Shown here piece after piece: positions 10,416 through 21,445 of a stretch of 64,000 nt of DNA. A program made the translations under genes and the position numbers. Each line of letters begins with the position of its first letter. Positions within the stretch are counted from its first letter, which is position 1. Below the pieces are notes generated by a model. The model searched no databases and was not told the DNA's origin. It was given only the letters and a program-made list of their open reading frames with translations. This stretch comes from Cephalotus follicularis. Its lineage: Eukaryota; Streptophyta; Magnoliopsida; Oxalidales; Cephalotaceae. Location of the stretch: NCBI GenBank assembly GCA_001972305.1, contig BDDD01002854.1, positions 1 to 64,000 on the forward strand, written 5' to 3'.

Positions 10416-11739
10416 TGAGATTGATGATGTGATATGGGTACCAGCATCATTTGATATATGATTTTTGGGCACACACATTTTTAATTTATGACTGATGATC
10501 ATACTTTGATTTTTATAACCTGATTTTATCCTGGCTCTCTATTTCTTGTGAACTATCATTATCTTGCTTATTGAAAATACTCTGAGGAGTCTGATGTTGA
10601 TTTCTCGTTGAGTTTGAATGTTTCTTTATTAAACCATGTTATTTTATTTGATTCTGCCTAGTTGGGCATACCACGACATTTTTCCTTCAGCGCATCATGT
10701 TGATTGATGGATGATGCAGGGAATGCTTGTTCTCACTCACTAGTCATTTGGACTAACCCCCTCCCAGATTATTTTGCAGTTGAAGCAGCGGTTAGCAATT
10801 CACCTGATCCACCAGAGCAGTAATTGTGTTGCTTTGTTAAAGGTAGACCACATGCATAGGCATCTTTGCTGGCAGCTCAGACCAGAAACACATGCATGGG
10901 GCATTTTGGGTTATTATTGCTATTGTTAACATTTTATGATTTATGTTCATATCTGAGAATCTGAAATGATTGTTTCTCTGATTATTGAGTAATGATAATT
11001 ATGATGTTTATATGATGAGATGATATATAGTATGTTTGGTTGCAGAGAATATATTTTTTTAGCCTATGCGGCTACTCTGCATAGGTGCAAGAGAATGATA
11101 TGATATATGATGAATGAAATTTAGTAAATGATTATGATAGCCTTGTGGTGATTGTTAGTATATGAGTGTGTATGAGGCCTTAGTGTAGAGCACAAAGGTG
11201 GAGAATGAGAGTTCAGAGGACTAGGCAGAGCTCAGAGGTTAAGGCAGAGTTTAGTAGTAAGGTCAAACCTCTAGGGTTGATACCAGAGTAGTCAGACCTC
11301 AAGTGACGATGCCAGAGTAGGTAAGCAGACTTTGGTAGTAAAGATCAGAGCTCAAGGCTCAAAGGCAGACTTAGAAATATGGAGGTAGAGCTTAAAAGCC
11401 TAGGCAGGCCTCGGAAGCAAAGGTCAGAGATCGAAGTTGTAGTTTGACTCTGAGGTTTAAAACTTTAAGTCAGACCACTCAGAGTAGGTCCATAGCATAA
11501 TGTAGAGAAGGTTCAAATGTTTTAGTTATACGCATAAGTCTTTAGTGTGATCAGCTAGAGAAACTCTATGATAAGATATCATAGGCAGACTTCCTGGGAA
11601 GCTTAAGTAAGTTGAGTTTAAAGTAGTGAGTGAATGATATTATAAGACACGGATTTTTTGGTGGGGTTTATGGGACGGGTCGTGTCAGGATCCTTGACCT
11701 AGGCTATAGATCTCTTCTAGCAGGAGGATAAAGAACCCC

Positions 11740-11945
11740 CTATCCTCAACAATATGTATATATGAATATAATTATCCATATACATCTATACATAGATGTA
11801 TATGGATATTTATATACATATACATATACATATATGTATATATATCATATGCATATATACATATAATGTGTGTGTGTGTGTGTATATATATATATACATA
11901 TATCTATATATAGATAGATAGATAGATATAATGTGTGTGTGTGTA
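11740..11945. repeat. Compound microsatellite (TA, TG and GATA tracts)
   Basis: Runs of ATATAC, TATATA, TGTGTG and four GATA units, with a second TG tract at the end. It follows the end of solo LTR F. Confidence 0.9.
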
Positions 11946-12205
11946 ATAATTGGGGTCTATTCTATTCCTAGTCATTGCTCTTCTTTTTGGAGGTAATGAA
12001 AACCTAAGCTTCATTCCCATCCATTATCATTGTTGATTCTATTCCACAATTCAAATAATTGTACTAAACAAAATGAAGGGATGAACTAATAGTTCATTCT
12101 ATTCCATTCCCACCGATTCCACGGTATCAAATGGAGCCTTAAAAAACAACTAATGATTAAGAGGAAATAATCCTCATACTCCATTCCTTATACATATTTG
12201 TTTGG
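11946..12205. other. Non-coding stretch, nothing assigned
   Basis: AT-rich, with repeated ATTCTATTCC phrases near 11957, 12037 and 12098 that hint at a small degraded transposon. No terminal inverted repeats could be matched by eye, and no gene is visible. Confidence 0.4.
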
Positions 12206-13359
12206 TGTTGGAAACTTAAGCATCTTATCCTCGTAAAGTGAAATAAAGAATAAGAAAAGTCCACATACCCTTAATCTAATTAAGTAAAACACTAATCCCA
12301 TTAGTGAGGTTAATAAGAAATAAACCCTAATTTAATTTTCTCTTCGATCTTTTTATCTAACACTTGTATTGTATATGATCATATAAGTTCACTACTATGC
12401 AAGTCATAGGATTAAATCGTAATAGCTACAATTATCTTATTAATCATTTCTAATGGCATTATAAATTTATAATTGCGAACACAAATTGAATATCCTTTTC
12501 AATTCCTATTTAACTAAGGCTAATAATCAATCAGTATCGGGTACCCTATTGATCATAGATATCTAGCAATGCATAATGACTCTAAGATAATATGAAATAT
12601 CCTTGAACCTAAATTTACGATTGCATGCATGTATAATTTCTCCAACCACAATGCTTGAATTAACACGGGGCACAGTATTTCTCAGACCCTAATAATTTAA
12701 TTAATAATTTTAAGATATAAGTAATTAGCTATTATAATCTAATTAGAACAAACTCGTTTCAAAATTTTGATCTCCAATAATGGATACACTTTTTTGTATC
12801 TTACTTCCCTTGGCCAAAATATAATTAGCTAATTATCTTTGAATATATTATCCTTTTAGTGATAGCGGTGTATCCCATGTTGCACACTAGCATATCCTAA
12901 TGGATAATTTACCATGTCCAATAAATACATGTATATACTTCGTGGTCAAGAAACACATTTTAGAATTATTAGAACTTGATTTCTCATGCATAAGAAATGT
13001 GAACCCTCAAGTCTAAGGACCATTTACACTACTAAAAGCAAGATGCATGTTTGAAAAGAAAGTAAACTCCATACATGCATTCTTTATGCAAGTCACTTCA
13101 CCGAACTCATTAATTAATGAGCACCTTATTTAGTCATCTAAATAACGACAATGAGATCAATCATTGTCTTTAATGAGTTGGCATGAAATATGTTAGTCTA
13201 TTCTGATTACATATGTTTTTGTTATGTAATCTTATGACTAGGATGATTCTAGAATAAAGTTTATGAGATACTAACTCTTACCACATGATCTCATCATGCT
13301 CTTAGTCCCTATACTTTAATCTAAGAACATTCATTTTGATATGCATGTATAAACATTAA
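12206..13359. other. AT-rich non-coding region, possibly a degraded copia-type LTR
   Basis: Starts TGTTGGAAAC, a common Ty1/copia LTR start, and runs about 1.15 kb to the next LTR start with no open frame longer than a few dozen codons. No matching second copy, PBS, PPT or target duplication is found in the window, so the LTR reading is only a guess. Confidence 0.35.
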
Positions 13360-13859
13360 TGTAAAACCCCTATTTTAAATAAATTAATATATATTCTTAT
13401 GCTTGAGTTTCGAGTTCTAAGCCAGAAATCAGAAAAGATGTGGAAAAACGAAAATGCCCCTAATCCATTTTTAAAGTGTGAGCTTGTGTTTAATACCATA
13501 TATGTGTGCTGAAATTTGTTTGTCTCTTGCAAACAACACCTGGATTATTATTAATTTGGCAAATGCTTACTTATACATATCAATTAGACACATGCTATTA
13601 CCAACCTGTATTGTTGCCACCGAATTGCATATGTGAGTATTGAATACAAACAAAGCCAGTATTTGCTTTTGATTTAAAAGCCATCATTCTTTTCTTCTCT
13701 TTCATTCATGCTGCAATAATAAGTTCAGAGAGAGAAAGTAGAAAGCTATTCAATTCTACATGTATGTGTGAATTTAAGCTTGAGATTGAAGATTCAAGGG
13801 TGAATTTCAGCTTGAGATTCAAGATTCAAGATGGGGAATTGAGAATTGAAGCTCGGTTT
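13360..13859 (+). mobile_element. Truncated gypsy-type LTR start (fragment N)
   Basis: Begins TGTAAAACCCC, the gypsy LTR start pattern, and runs through a TATA-like TTTAAAAGCC near 13674 into an AG-rich leader with near-duplicate phrases (GCTTGAGATTGAAGATTCAA, then GCTTGAGATTCAAGATTCAA). It is cut at 13859, where another LTR begins. The short LTR tail at 18515-18599 could be its other end, but flanking duplications do not confirm this. Confidence 0.5.
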
Positions 13860-14018
13860 TGTAACACCCAAAAATTTAATAAAATATATTATTGTAATTT
13901 CGGATATACTTGATCGAGAATAAATGAGAAATGATGGAATTTCCATTTCACTATATGGACAATTGAGAAAGAAAATGTTAAAAGGTTGTTTGAATTGAAA
14001 TATTGAAATATTGAGATA

Positions 14019-14171
14019 AAGCGTTGACGCCTTGAATGAAAGTGTCGACGCCTATGAGACAAACGCGCACGTAAGCTCATGCACATGAACATCGACGCCT
14101 AATGATAGCATTGACGCCTTTATGTGTAAAATGTTATAAGCGCCGACGCTTATGAAAAGCATTGACGCTTT
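14019..14171 (+). repeat. GCGTCGACGC-type dyad repeats, U3 cluster
   Basis: Six copies of a motif close to GCGTCGACGCCT (variants ATTGACGC, GTGTCGACGCC, CATCGACGCC, CGCCGACGC) spaced about 20-50 bases apart, ending about 280 bases upstream of TATAAAAC at 14450. The consensus GGCGTCGACGCC is a perfect palindrome. Confidence 0.8.
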
Positions 14172-14939
14172 GTGTCGAATGTTTGACACGTTTTTATACT
14201 GGCGGGAAAACGTGTTGCAAGGGGCAAGTGGAGGCCACTTCCAAGCACCTTCACATGCACATTGAAACGTGTTGGACATGCTAGACATAACGCTAGGCCT
14301 GACATGACAGAAGGGAAGAGAATACATGACACTTGTGTATGCATGCATGTGAGAAATGGTAGAGGCAGACACTTGGTGCGCCAGGCAACCAAGTGTGAAG
14401 AAGGATTGAGTTTTGCCTAACAAGCAAACAGTGATGAAATTGCAACTGGTATAAAACACTCCTCTCTTCATCTATACCACTGACTTGCTGAAGAGAAGAA
14501 AACTAAAGAGAAAACAGAGAGAAAAAAGGAGAGAAAAGAGAGATTTAGAGAGAGAAGCTAAAAACCTCCATTGTTGGGCCTGTCCAAGCTTGGTGTCACT
14601 GAACCAGCGGGATTGGAGCTACTGGCCGGACCTGGGAAGCTTGGAGAGCTACTGTTCAGACTTAAAGAGGTGGACTTTCGGTTTCCTAACTTGAAACCAA
14701 AGGTAGGGGAAGTTATACATGCAAAGTTTGAGTTCAATTATACTGTAATGCCATTGATGAGAGGCATGATTTGCACTATTGCTATGGACTATTTGGACTT
14801 ATTGGATTGATGCTATGAGCACATTCTTATGTGAATTGCTCTGGAATGTTGATTCCTGCGTGTATACTTGACTGGATGTCATGTATATATGGATTGAAAC
14901 CTACTGGTTTATGTTGAGACAACGTTCTGGGCTCGTAAC

Positions 14940-15282
14940 CGTCGATGCTCACGAAGTAAGCATCGACTCTTTGGACTGTAAAACATGGAATTATTACTGA
15001 ATGCGAGTTAAACGTTGACGCTAGAGGAAAGCGTCGACGCCGTGATTCGTTTAACATGAATACAGACATGTTGCACGTCGACGCTTAAGGTTCCTACCTT
15101 AAAGCGTCGATGCCTGAAGTAAAGCGCTGGCGCTTAGGGTTCCACACCTTGAGCGTCGACGTGTAATGAGTTGAACATCAATACCTTAAAACCACTGGAA
15201 AGCGCTGACGCTAAGGATTGAGCATCGACACTTAGAGGACATAAGCATCGATGCCAAAGCGATAAACATCGACGCTTTAAGT
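14940..15282 (+). repeat. GCGTCGACGC-type dyad repeats, downstream cluster
   Basis: About a dozen copies such as GCGTCGACGCC, ACGTCGACGCTT, GAGCGTCGACG and AGCATCGATGCC at irregular 15-40 base spacing, starting about 0.5 kb downstream of the TATA box. Confidence 0.8.
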
Positions 15283-15835
15283 ACTATTTTGGAAATTTTT
15301 GCTTAAATGACGTACGATGACCCCGATTTGAGCCTAGATGCACTACTGCATGTGTTTGCATTGCATATTGTATTGTTAATTGAACCGTGGATTGAAACGT
15401 GCCTAATTTCTAAAAGTGTTTTTATTATTTTAGAATTACCTGCATGATTCTGAACAAATCATTATATTTCGTACGAAAATGTATATTTACAAATGTATAT
15501 TTTCGAATGACTGGGAAAAAGATTTCCAAAGGGTTGCAAACTATTTAAAAGGACCGACATACGCTTTAAAATGTATTGTTCTCAAGTATTTTATGATATG
15601 ATGAAACCACTTGGAAAGGATTGTAAAAGGACTATTATATATATTGAACAAATATATATATGTTTTCAAGGGTTTCTACTTATAAATTACTTGAAATGGA
15701 TTGAAAGATTTAGATGACTACTAAGCTCTGTTGGATAAGTAGCCAAGAATGTAAACTGTTTAAAAAGAGCTGATGCACATTTGGGAATGTATTGTTTGCA
15801 AGTATTAATATTTGTTAATTACTTGTAATGGGTTG

Positions 15836-16200
15836 ATTGATTGTGTTGGCTAGCTCCGCGCTACATTGATCCTTTTGAGGTTCTGGAGAGAGTTAGGGAG
15901 GTGGTTTATCAGCTTGCCCTACCTCCTGCACTATCAAATGTGCATGACATTTTTCATGTGTCCATGCTGAGGGGATATATCCGAGATCCTTCACATGTTT
16001 TGGATTTTGATCCAGTTCCCGTGCGAGATGACATTTCTTGTGAGGAACTACCGGTGCAGATTATGGATTGGAAGACGCAGGTACTGAGGAACCGGACCAT
16101 TCCTATGGTGAAGGTTTAGTTGAAGTTTCACCATCCTGATGAAGCGACTTGGGAATATGAAGAGGAGATGAGGGAGCGTTACTCTCACTTGTTCTAGTAC
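15836..16200 (+). pseudogene. Integrase C-terminus and chromodomain, element J
   Basis: Opens with LAPRYIDPFEVLERVREVVY and continues through FHVSMLRGYIRDPSHVLDFD to a chromodomain (ILDWK-like IMDWKTQVLRNRTIPMVKV, then DEATWEYEEEMRERYSHLF). A TAG at 16117 follows VKV, where relatives have VQW or VKW. Only the last 120 or so residues of pol remain. They are joined on the left to LTR sequence near 15835, so everything from the LTR end to mid-integrase was lost. Confidence 0.85.
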
Positions 16201-16228
16201 TGTTTTAATTTCGAGGATGAAATTCCTC

Positions 16229-16242
16229 GAAGGAGGGGTGGA
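16229..16242 (+). other. Polypurine tract of element J
   Basis: GAAGGAGGGGTGGA immediately before TGTAACACCCGG, identical to the tract of element A and preceded by TTCGAGGATGAAATTCCT. Confidence 0.9.
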
Positions 16243-16384
16243 TGTAACACCCGGGATTTTCATTAAAGTGTAATATTGTATTTCTAATGTTATTTATGCT
16301 TTGAATTAATGAGAACCATGATTTTCCTCTTTTGCGTATTGAAAAGTTGCAAGAAAAAATGTGTTGGTGTGTTGAAAATAGGCG

Positions 16385-16527
16385 GGCAGCCGACTGCCAT
16401 AAGGAGGCAGTCAACTGGACCCTAAAGGAAGGAACCAGCTAGCTACTGTGAGGAACAGCCGGCTGAAAACTATCGGCAGAGACAGCCGACTGCCAAGTTA
16501 GGGCAGTCGACTGCCAGGCGTCAGACA
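16385..16527 (+). repeat. CAGCCGACTGCC-type dyad repeats, U3 cluster
   Basis: Five or six units, for example GCAGCCGACTGCC, GGCAGTCAACTGG, AACAGCCGGCTG, ACAGCCGACTGCC and GCAGTCGACTGCC, spaced 18-30 bases apart, just upstream of the TATA-like box. Confidence 0.83.
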
Positions 16528-17063
16528 GCATAACGTGCTGCCAGGCCTGGTGTGACAGAAAGGGGAGTGTTTTTGGGTTTATGCGGGCAGAAGAGAGAGA
16601 GATGTTCTGTCCATAAAAGCACATGTTTTCCTGTATAATCTTCACCATTTCACTGAGAAAGAAAAGAGAAAATAACAGAGGAAAGAGAGAATAGAGGTAG
16701 AAAGTTTGTAAGGGAGAAGGAGAGGAAGAAAGAGAGAGAGAAGTTGGGCTGTGTTTTTGGGAGCTCAAACCAGTGGCAAGAACCGAGTTCATGGGAGCTG
16801 CTGGACAGATTTTGAGAGTGCAAAGGCCACGAATTTGGACTTAAAGAGGTGGATTGCAATTCCTAACTTGGAGTTCTAAGGTAGGGGAAGTGTTATATTT
16901 GTGATTTAAGTTCAGTTATAATATTGTCCATAAGATGAAATGCATGCAATGTGTTGTGTTATGAGCATGAATGTGATGTTGTGGTGATAATGCTCTGTGT
17001 TGTAATGGATTATCGCGAGTTTTGGCTTTGTATTTTGCTGCTGTTTTTGTACACTGCCCGTAG

Positions 17064-17390
17064 GACCAGCCGACTGTCCAAAGGGGACAGCTAACTGCTC
17101 GAGAGCGCCAGCCGACTGTTCAGTATGAACAGCTAACTGCTCAATGGATCCAGTCGACTATGCTTGGGAGCTAGTTGACTATGCATGTATTTTACTGAGA
17201 AATGCCTGCAGACGCTTGAGTAGTCGACTATTGTAGGCCAACAGCCGACTGTTGGGTATGAATAGCCGATTGTCAAGGGTGACAGCTGACTGTCGAGTGA
17301 GGGTAGCTGACTGCCAGTAAAGGGCAGCCAACTGCCAAAGGGGTGACAGCCGACTGCCAGTAGAAACCAGCCGACTGTCAAGCACTATTT
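17064..17390 (+). repeat. CAGCCGACTG-type dyad repeats, downstream cluster
   Basis: About 14 units such as CCAGCCGACTGTCC, ACAGCTAACTGCTC, CCAGTCGACTATG and ACAGCCGACTGCC, many at 18-24 base spacing, in the R/U5 part of the LTR. Confidence 0.83.
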
Positions 17391-18514
17391 TGCATCGTGA
17401 GCATGTGTGTGCATCGTGAATTGTGATAAACTGATTTGTACATTGTGATAGCTGATTGCGAACTATTATATCGTCTTTTGGGAGTGCATGCATGATTATT
17501 ATAAATCATTATTTTGTACGAAAATGTATGTTTAAGTAAAATGTATATTTTCAGAAAATTGTGAAAATGGCTTCCAAAACATTGTGAACTGAGATTGTAA
17601 ACATCATGAACAGAGTTTAGAAACATCGTAACCGTGACATCGTGAAAATGAGTTTGTTTTCAAGTACTTTGTTTTATAAATTACTTGGAAAACTGTTTTG
17701 GGCATCGAGATGATTGTGATTGTGATGTTTGACTGTGATATTGATTATGATTGTGTTTGTGGCCGTACTAGTTGCGTGGCGGAGATGCTAGCGATGGATA
17801 GTGGACGGGTTGACCCAGGGGCTAGGAGATGGCTGGGTAACTCACTACATCGTGACCTGCTTCGTGCCGTCCGGAGTCGGGGCCGATGATGGGATGTACG
17901 ACGTTGGGGCCAGGAGTTGGCGATGCTCTTCGTACCCATCGAGATTTGTGTGGTCCTTTTTGGGACATGTTTGTGAACCGTGAAATGTGATATTGTGATA
18001 CCGTGAACTGTGACATTGTGGTTATAGCATATGTATATATGTATATATATATGCATCGAGATATAGCATGTACTGCATCATGATGCATTCATGTCATGAC
18101 TTTAGCCGAGTGAGGACAAAGGCTAACCCCCTACTGTTGTAGATTGATGCAGCGTTTTGGATATCGCTGGGCATGGCCGTATCGGACGTGACGGAGTTTC
18201 ATTTACTTAAATATATGTAAAACTATGTACTTGAGACCTGATGTACTTTGGATTACTATACTAATGTTCTAACGTTGTGGATCGACTTTTGGATCACGCT
18301 CCATTTGTGGGCTTTTTAACAATGACTTAATGTTGATGATATTGTGGGAATCATGTGGTATGGGACACATGGTTTTGTTTACTTTCAGCTTATTGTTAAA
18401 GGCTTCCGCAAATTATCATTTAAAGCAAAGTTTTAAGTTTTATCGCACTTTGTATAAGCTGAATGTATGTTAATTTGCCTTGATATATGTTGTTCACACA
18501 AATGGGGTGTGACA

Positions 18515-18599
18515 GTGATACAGTTTAATAGGATTTAGTACAATATAATACGGTACAATGTATGCATGAACAGTACAAATGGGAATTCGGGTCGTTACA
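18515..18599 (+). mobile_element. LTR tail fragment
   Basis: An 85-base piece ending CGGGTCGTTACA, the form of a gypsy LTR end, cut off on the left by the end of the J LTR. Its parent element is not identified; fragment N is a candidate. Confidence 0.45.
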
Positions 18600-18952
18600 G
18601 AACTCTCCCAAGGAAGCTCCTCACTTGTCACTTTGCACAGCTTTCTCATGACACCGGCCCCATCTTTCCACTATCTCTGCTTCCTTTTGATCTTTCCAGA
18701 ATGGAAGTAAGCAGAAAATGTCTAAAAGTGCGTCTCCCGTTGTCTTTTTCTTTTATAACCATGGAAGGAAGGATCTAGAACTTCCCAGACACTTTCCCAA
18801 AATGCGGGCCGACTTCCTCTTCTTTGGGCCATTCCTTTCTTCTTCCATTTTGAGCCCAATTGCATAACAACCCATGTCCAAGTTCGACCCAAAGGATAAA
18901 ATAGCTCTTCAAAGCCCAATAATAAATCTTCATAATATTTAGGGGTATTACA
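18600..18952 (-). mobile_element. Truncated LTR of family I
   Basis: Similar to the right end of solo LTR I (30449-30811): GGAAGCTCCTCAC, CTTTCCAGAA, GAAGGATCTAGAA, CCCAATAATA and the terminal GGGTATTACA all have counterparts. On the minus strand it would start TGTAATACC, with a TATA box (TTATAAAAG) at about 18750-18758. The left part is missing. Confidence 0.75.
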
Positions 18953-19421
18953 CAAAAAAAACTTCAATATTTTCTACCCTACAATCTGAGTGATAAAAGT
19001 AAGCTTAAAGTTTACAGATTTGACCATTTGTGAGGTATTTTACTTTGTAAAAAGCAACTAAATTCTTTTGAGTTGTAATCAAGAGTGGTGTACTCTTGAA
19101 AGCCTCAAGGTGTGAGGATTGCTTAGTGATTGGGTGAATCACAAAAGTGTAAAGGTGTTTTCGATTATCACCCGAAACTCAAATCGTGGACGTAGACAAA
19201 GAGATTGGCCGAACCACTATAAATCGTGTTTGCATCTCTCTATCCTTAATCTCTTTTATTTTTCTATTTTTGTGATTGATAGATGCTTGTTTAATCTTGT
19301 CTAAATACTTGATTATCTTCTTGATACTTATTCATCATCTTGGTTCATTATTTGTTAAAAATCAAAATAGTATATATATCCATAAAATAAACAATTCACC
19401 CCCCTCTTGTATATTATCTCA
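18953..19421 (+). mobile_element. 3' part of a SIRE-like copia LTR (K1)
   Basis: Aligns with the last part of the LTR at 46144-47426 (CTTCAATATTTTCTACC, GAGTGGTGT, CTTGAAAGCCTC, CTCTTGTATATT), lacking about 60 bases that the other copy has near 47140-47200. It ends ATCTCA and is followed by a PBS, so it is the end of a 5' LTR. The left end is lost at the family I fragment. Confidence 0.82.
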
Positions 19422-19422
19422 A

Positions 19423-19435
19423 TTAGTATCAGAGC
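19423..19435 (+). other. Primer binding site, initiator Met tRNA, SIRE-like K1
   Basis: TTAGTATCAGAGC directly after the LTR end; one base differs from the standard TTGGTATCAGAGC. Confidence 0.85.
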
Positions 19436-19999
19436 GGTAACCTTATAATTCTTAATTGTTAAATGTACAAAGATCATCACTAATATGAACAGAAGCAATG
19501 GTGAGAGCATGCCTATCTCAAAATCTCCATATTTTGATTGTAATAGCTATAGTCATTAAAAGGCTAAAATGACTATTTATTCAAACTCTTGATTTCAAAT
19601 AATGGGATGTTATTATTGATAGACCTGATTTGCCTTCCATTATTTCTAACGATGGTGTTAGAAATCTCAAACCAAGACATATGTTTAATGATGATGATAG
19701 AAGAAAAATTCGATTGAATGCAAAACCTGAACATATTATTTGTTCTTTGAATACAAATAAGTTTAGTAGAGTATCTTCTTGTTTTACCGCAAAAAAAAAT
19801 GTGAGACACACTCGAAGTTACTAATGAAGGTACCAATCAAGTCAATGATGCCTAGATTAATATGTTAACTAGAGAATATGAAATTTTTAGCATGCGTGAA
19901 AATTAAACTATCTCAAACATGTATATTCGTTTCAGAAATATTATCAATTCCTTGCAAGCTCTTGATAAAATTTATACCAACAATGAATTGGAGAGAAAA
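19436..19999 (+). pseudogene. SIRE-like copia gag N-terminus (broken)
   Basis: Conceptual translation in shifting frames gives SPYFDCNSYSH, then a long readable stretch with LPSIISNDG, IRLNAKPEHIICSLN and FSRVSSC, and finally VTNEGTNQVN. This is the pattern of copia gag of the UBN2 type (KAKM...LNAKA...SSC...VTHEGTNQVK). Stops and frameshifts interrupt it, and it is cut at 20000 by the second F LTR. Gag forms the particle that packages element RNA. Confidence 0.75.
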
Positions 20000-21008
20000 T
20001 GTAACACCCCGTAACCTGAGTTGGAGTGTGATTATTTCATGCATGCTAATTGGGCTTAGTATGGAAATATTTAATAAGTGGAATATGTGTGAGATATGCA
20101 AATTAAAGTCCCAAATTCTGGTAAGTTCGGCCATTTGAAGAGAAAGATCTTGCAAAACTTCTTGGGGAAGCTTCACCATTTCCTATGCATGGTTTATCAA
20201 GTGAAGAAAATACAATATTCTTCATTTGACTAGTTCGGCTGGAACGGTGCTACGCTTGTGAGTTCTTAGTTCTCCGTTCGACGATTCTTTAAGATTTCAA
20301 GGTGACAAGTGATTCTTAACCAGACGACCGGTATGTTTTGAGGTAAGCTCACCTCTTATCTGTTGAGTTTAGCAGACTGTTGCTCTTAGTCTATCGATTT
20401 TGGACTTGAAGCAGAGATGACTGAAAAGATGGATTTTTGTGCATGTAATTCATGCTATTTGCAAGAGTATATGATTTCTGAACAGGTAATGTGATGGCTT
20501 TGCAGACGAGGATCCAGGGGTCGATCCGGAGCATTTACGAGTTAGTCTACATTGGTAAATTACAGTAAACCAGTGAGTGGGACATTCCTTTCCTCTGTTA
20601 CTTTTTTTTTTTTGAGTCTTGTTCATATGTGCCCTCTTTGTGTTCATGGAATGTGATAATTGACCAGGAATTGGATCCTGTTTGTCCTCTGTTAACATGT
20701 TCCTGGATTATGATATGATTCCGAGTGTATGAATGCTTGATGCTCTGGGTGACTTGGTCCCCTTCTAATGCATATGATTTTTTGAATTGTTATACCATGT
20801 TGTACTCTCATGCTGGGTACCCTGATTGCTGATATGTATTACTGGTCGATGGTGAGGTGGACGTTTGACGATCAAATCTCCTTAACATGGCTCATTGTCC
20901 ATGATGGGATGTTAAGTGGGACTATCCCCGGGTTCCATTACCTGGATCTGCAACATGATCGTTGGTCTATGATGGTATGCTGAGTGTGAGTGCAGCAAAG
21001 GTTCCGTC
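20000..21008 (+). mobile_element. Truncated LTR of family F, second copy
   Basis: Starts TGTAACACCCCG and follows solo LTR F in order: LTR start, CACCTCTTATCTGTTGAG, GACGAGGATCCAGGGG, GTGACTTGGTCCCCTTCT and AGGTTCCGTC. It breaks off at 21008, before the 66-bp repeat region seen in the first copy, where another LTR starts. Confidence 0.82.
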
Positions 21009-21445
21009 TGTAATGCCCCAAATTTTTTAAAAAAAACAAAAACAAAAGGGGCTAGAAGGTGCATCGTGGCTTAATAAGAAATGAGAGAGAGACGACATAG
21101 GGAGGCGCTTTCCGCACCGAAGAAGACGCTGAGGGAGGCTCCACTGGCCAGGATGAGAAAGGGCGAGCTCCTCTTCATACTCACGGTACCTTCTATTTTC
21201 CTTCTTCCTCTTTCTTCTTCTCCTTTTCTCCCTGAGTTTTGCCCACTGTCATTGCCTCCCACCATCGATTTCATCACGGGTGATGGTCGGACCATGCCTA
21301 GAAGACTATCTCTACCCATCGTGATTACGATTTTGGCGATTTCTGATCGAAATTGGCCGGAATGTGAAGGCCAAGTCAACCCAGTGGGTTTGACGCGATG
21401 AAGCCTGTGACACAGGGTTTCACACCGAGTCACGTCGAGTCTTGG
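21009..21445 (+). mobile_element. LTR-like fragment (5' end of an LTR) joined to element D
   Basis: Starts TGTAATGCCCC and contains a poly-A/CAAAAA stretch and a pyrimidine-rich block (TTCCTCTTTCTTCTTCTCC) near 21190-21230. At about 21446 the sequence becomes chromovirus gag. Beyond the first few bases it shows no match to the 3' LTR of D at 25295, so it may belong to a different element fused to D by recombination. Small open frames here have no recognisable domain. Confidence 0.5.

Larger units (their letters stand above)
9239..11687 (+). mobile_element. Right part of solo LTR F
   Basis: Continues 13-395 after removal of A: CACCTCTTCTCTGCTAAG here aligns with CACCTCTTATCTGTTGAG in the second family copy near 20350. 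Shared landmarks include GGATCCAGGAGTTGATCC, GTGACTTGGTCCCCTTCT and the ACTGGTC/ACCGGTC blocks. It ends GGGTCGTGTCA at 11687. It contains two tandem arrays (10003-10200 and 10296-10415) and an AG-rich stretch of loose CAGAG/GTCAGA repeats at about 11190-11480. No open frame of note is present and no PBS or PPT is next to it. Confidence 0.78.
13860..15835 (+). mobile_element. 5' part of a chromovirus LTR (element J, left side)
   Basis: Starts TGTAACACCC and carries the usual chromovirus LTR landmarks: TATA at 14450-14457 (TATAAAAC), a purine-rich leader, and the block GAGGTGGACTTTCGGTTTCC followed by AAAGGTAGGGGAAG, which is conserved in A, B and D. Dyad repeats of the GCGTCGACGCC type lie upstream of the TATA box (14019-14171) and downstream (14940-15282). 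It is cut near 15835, where integrase coding begins directly. The LTR end, PBS, gag and most of pol are absent. Confidence 0.75.
16243..18514 (+). repeat. 3' LTR of element J
   Basis: Runs from TGTAACACCC to GGGGTGTGACA, 2272 bases. TATA-like CCATAAAAGC lies at 16611-16620. Dyad repeats of the CAGCCGACTGCC type occur before it (16385-16527) and after it (17064-17390). The conserved block GAGGTGGATTGCAATTCC then AAGGTAGGGGAAG follows. The dyad arms differ from those of the LTR at 13860, so the two LTRs of this locus are not a matched pair. Confidence 0.88.

Noticed and set aside
19581-20179. Minus-strand frames of 76-88 codons
   Set aside because: Shadows of the SIRE-like gag remnant and of the F LTR; the plus-strand reading carries the recognisable gag motifs.
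21081-21433. Overlapping plus and minus frames of 106 and 120 codons
   Set aside because: Mirror frames within an LTR-like fragment with biased composition. No domain, and no start context or splice structure favours either.
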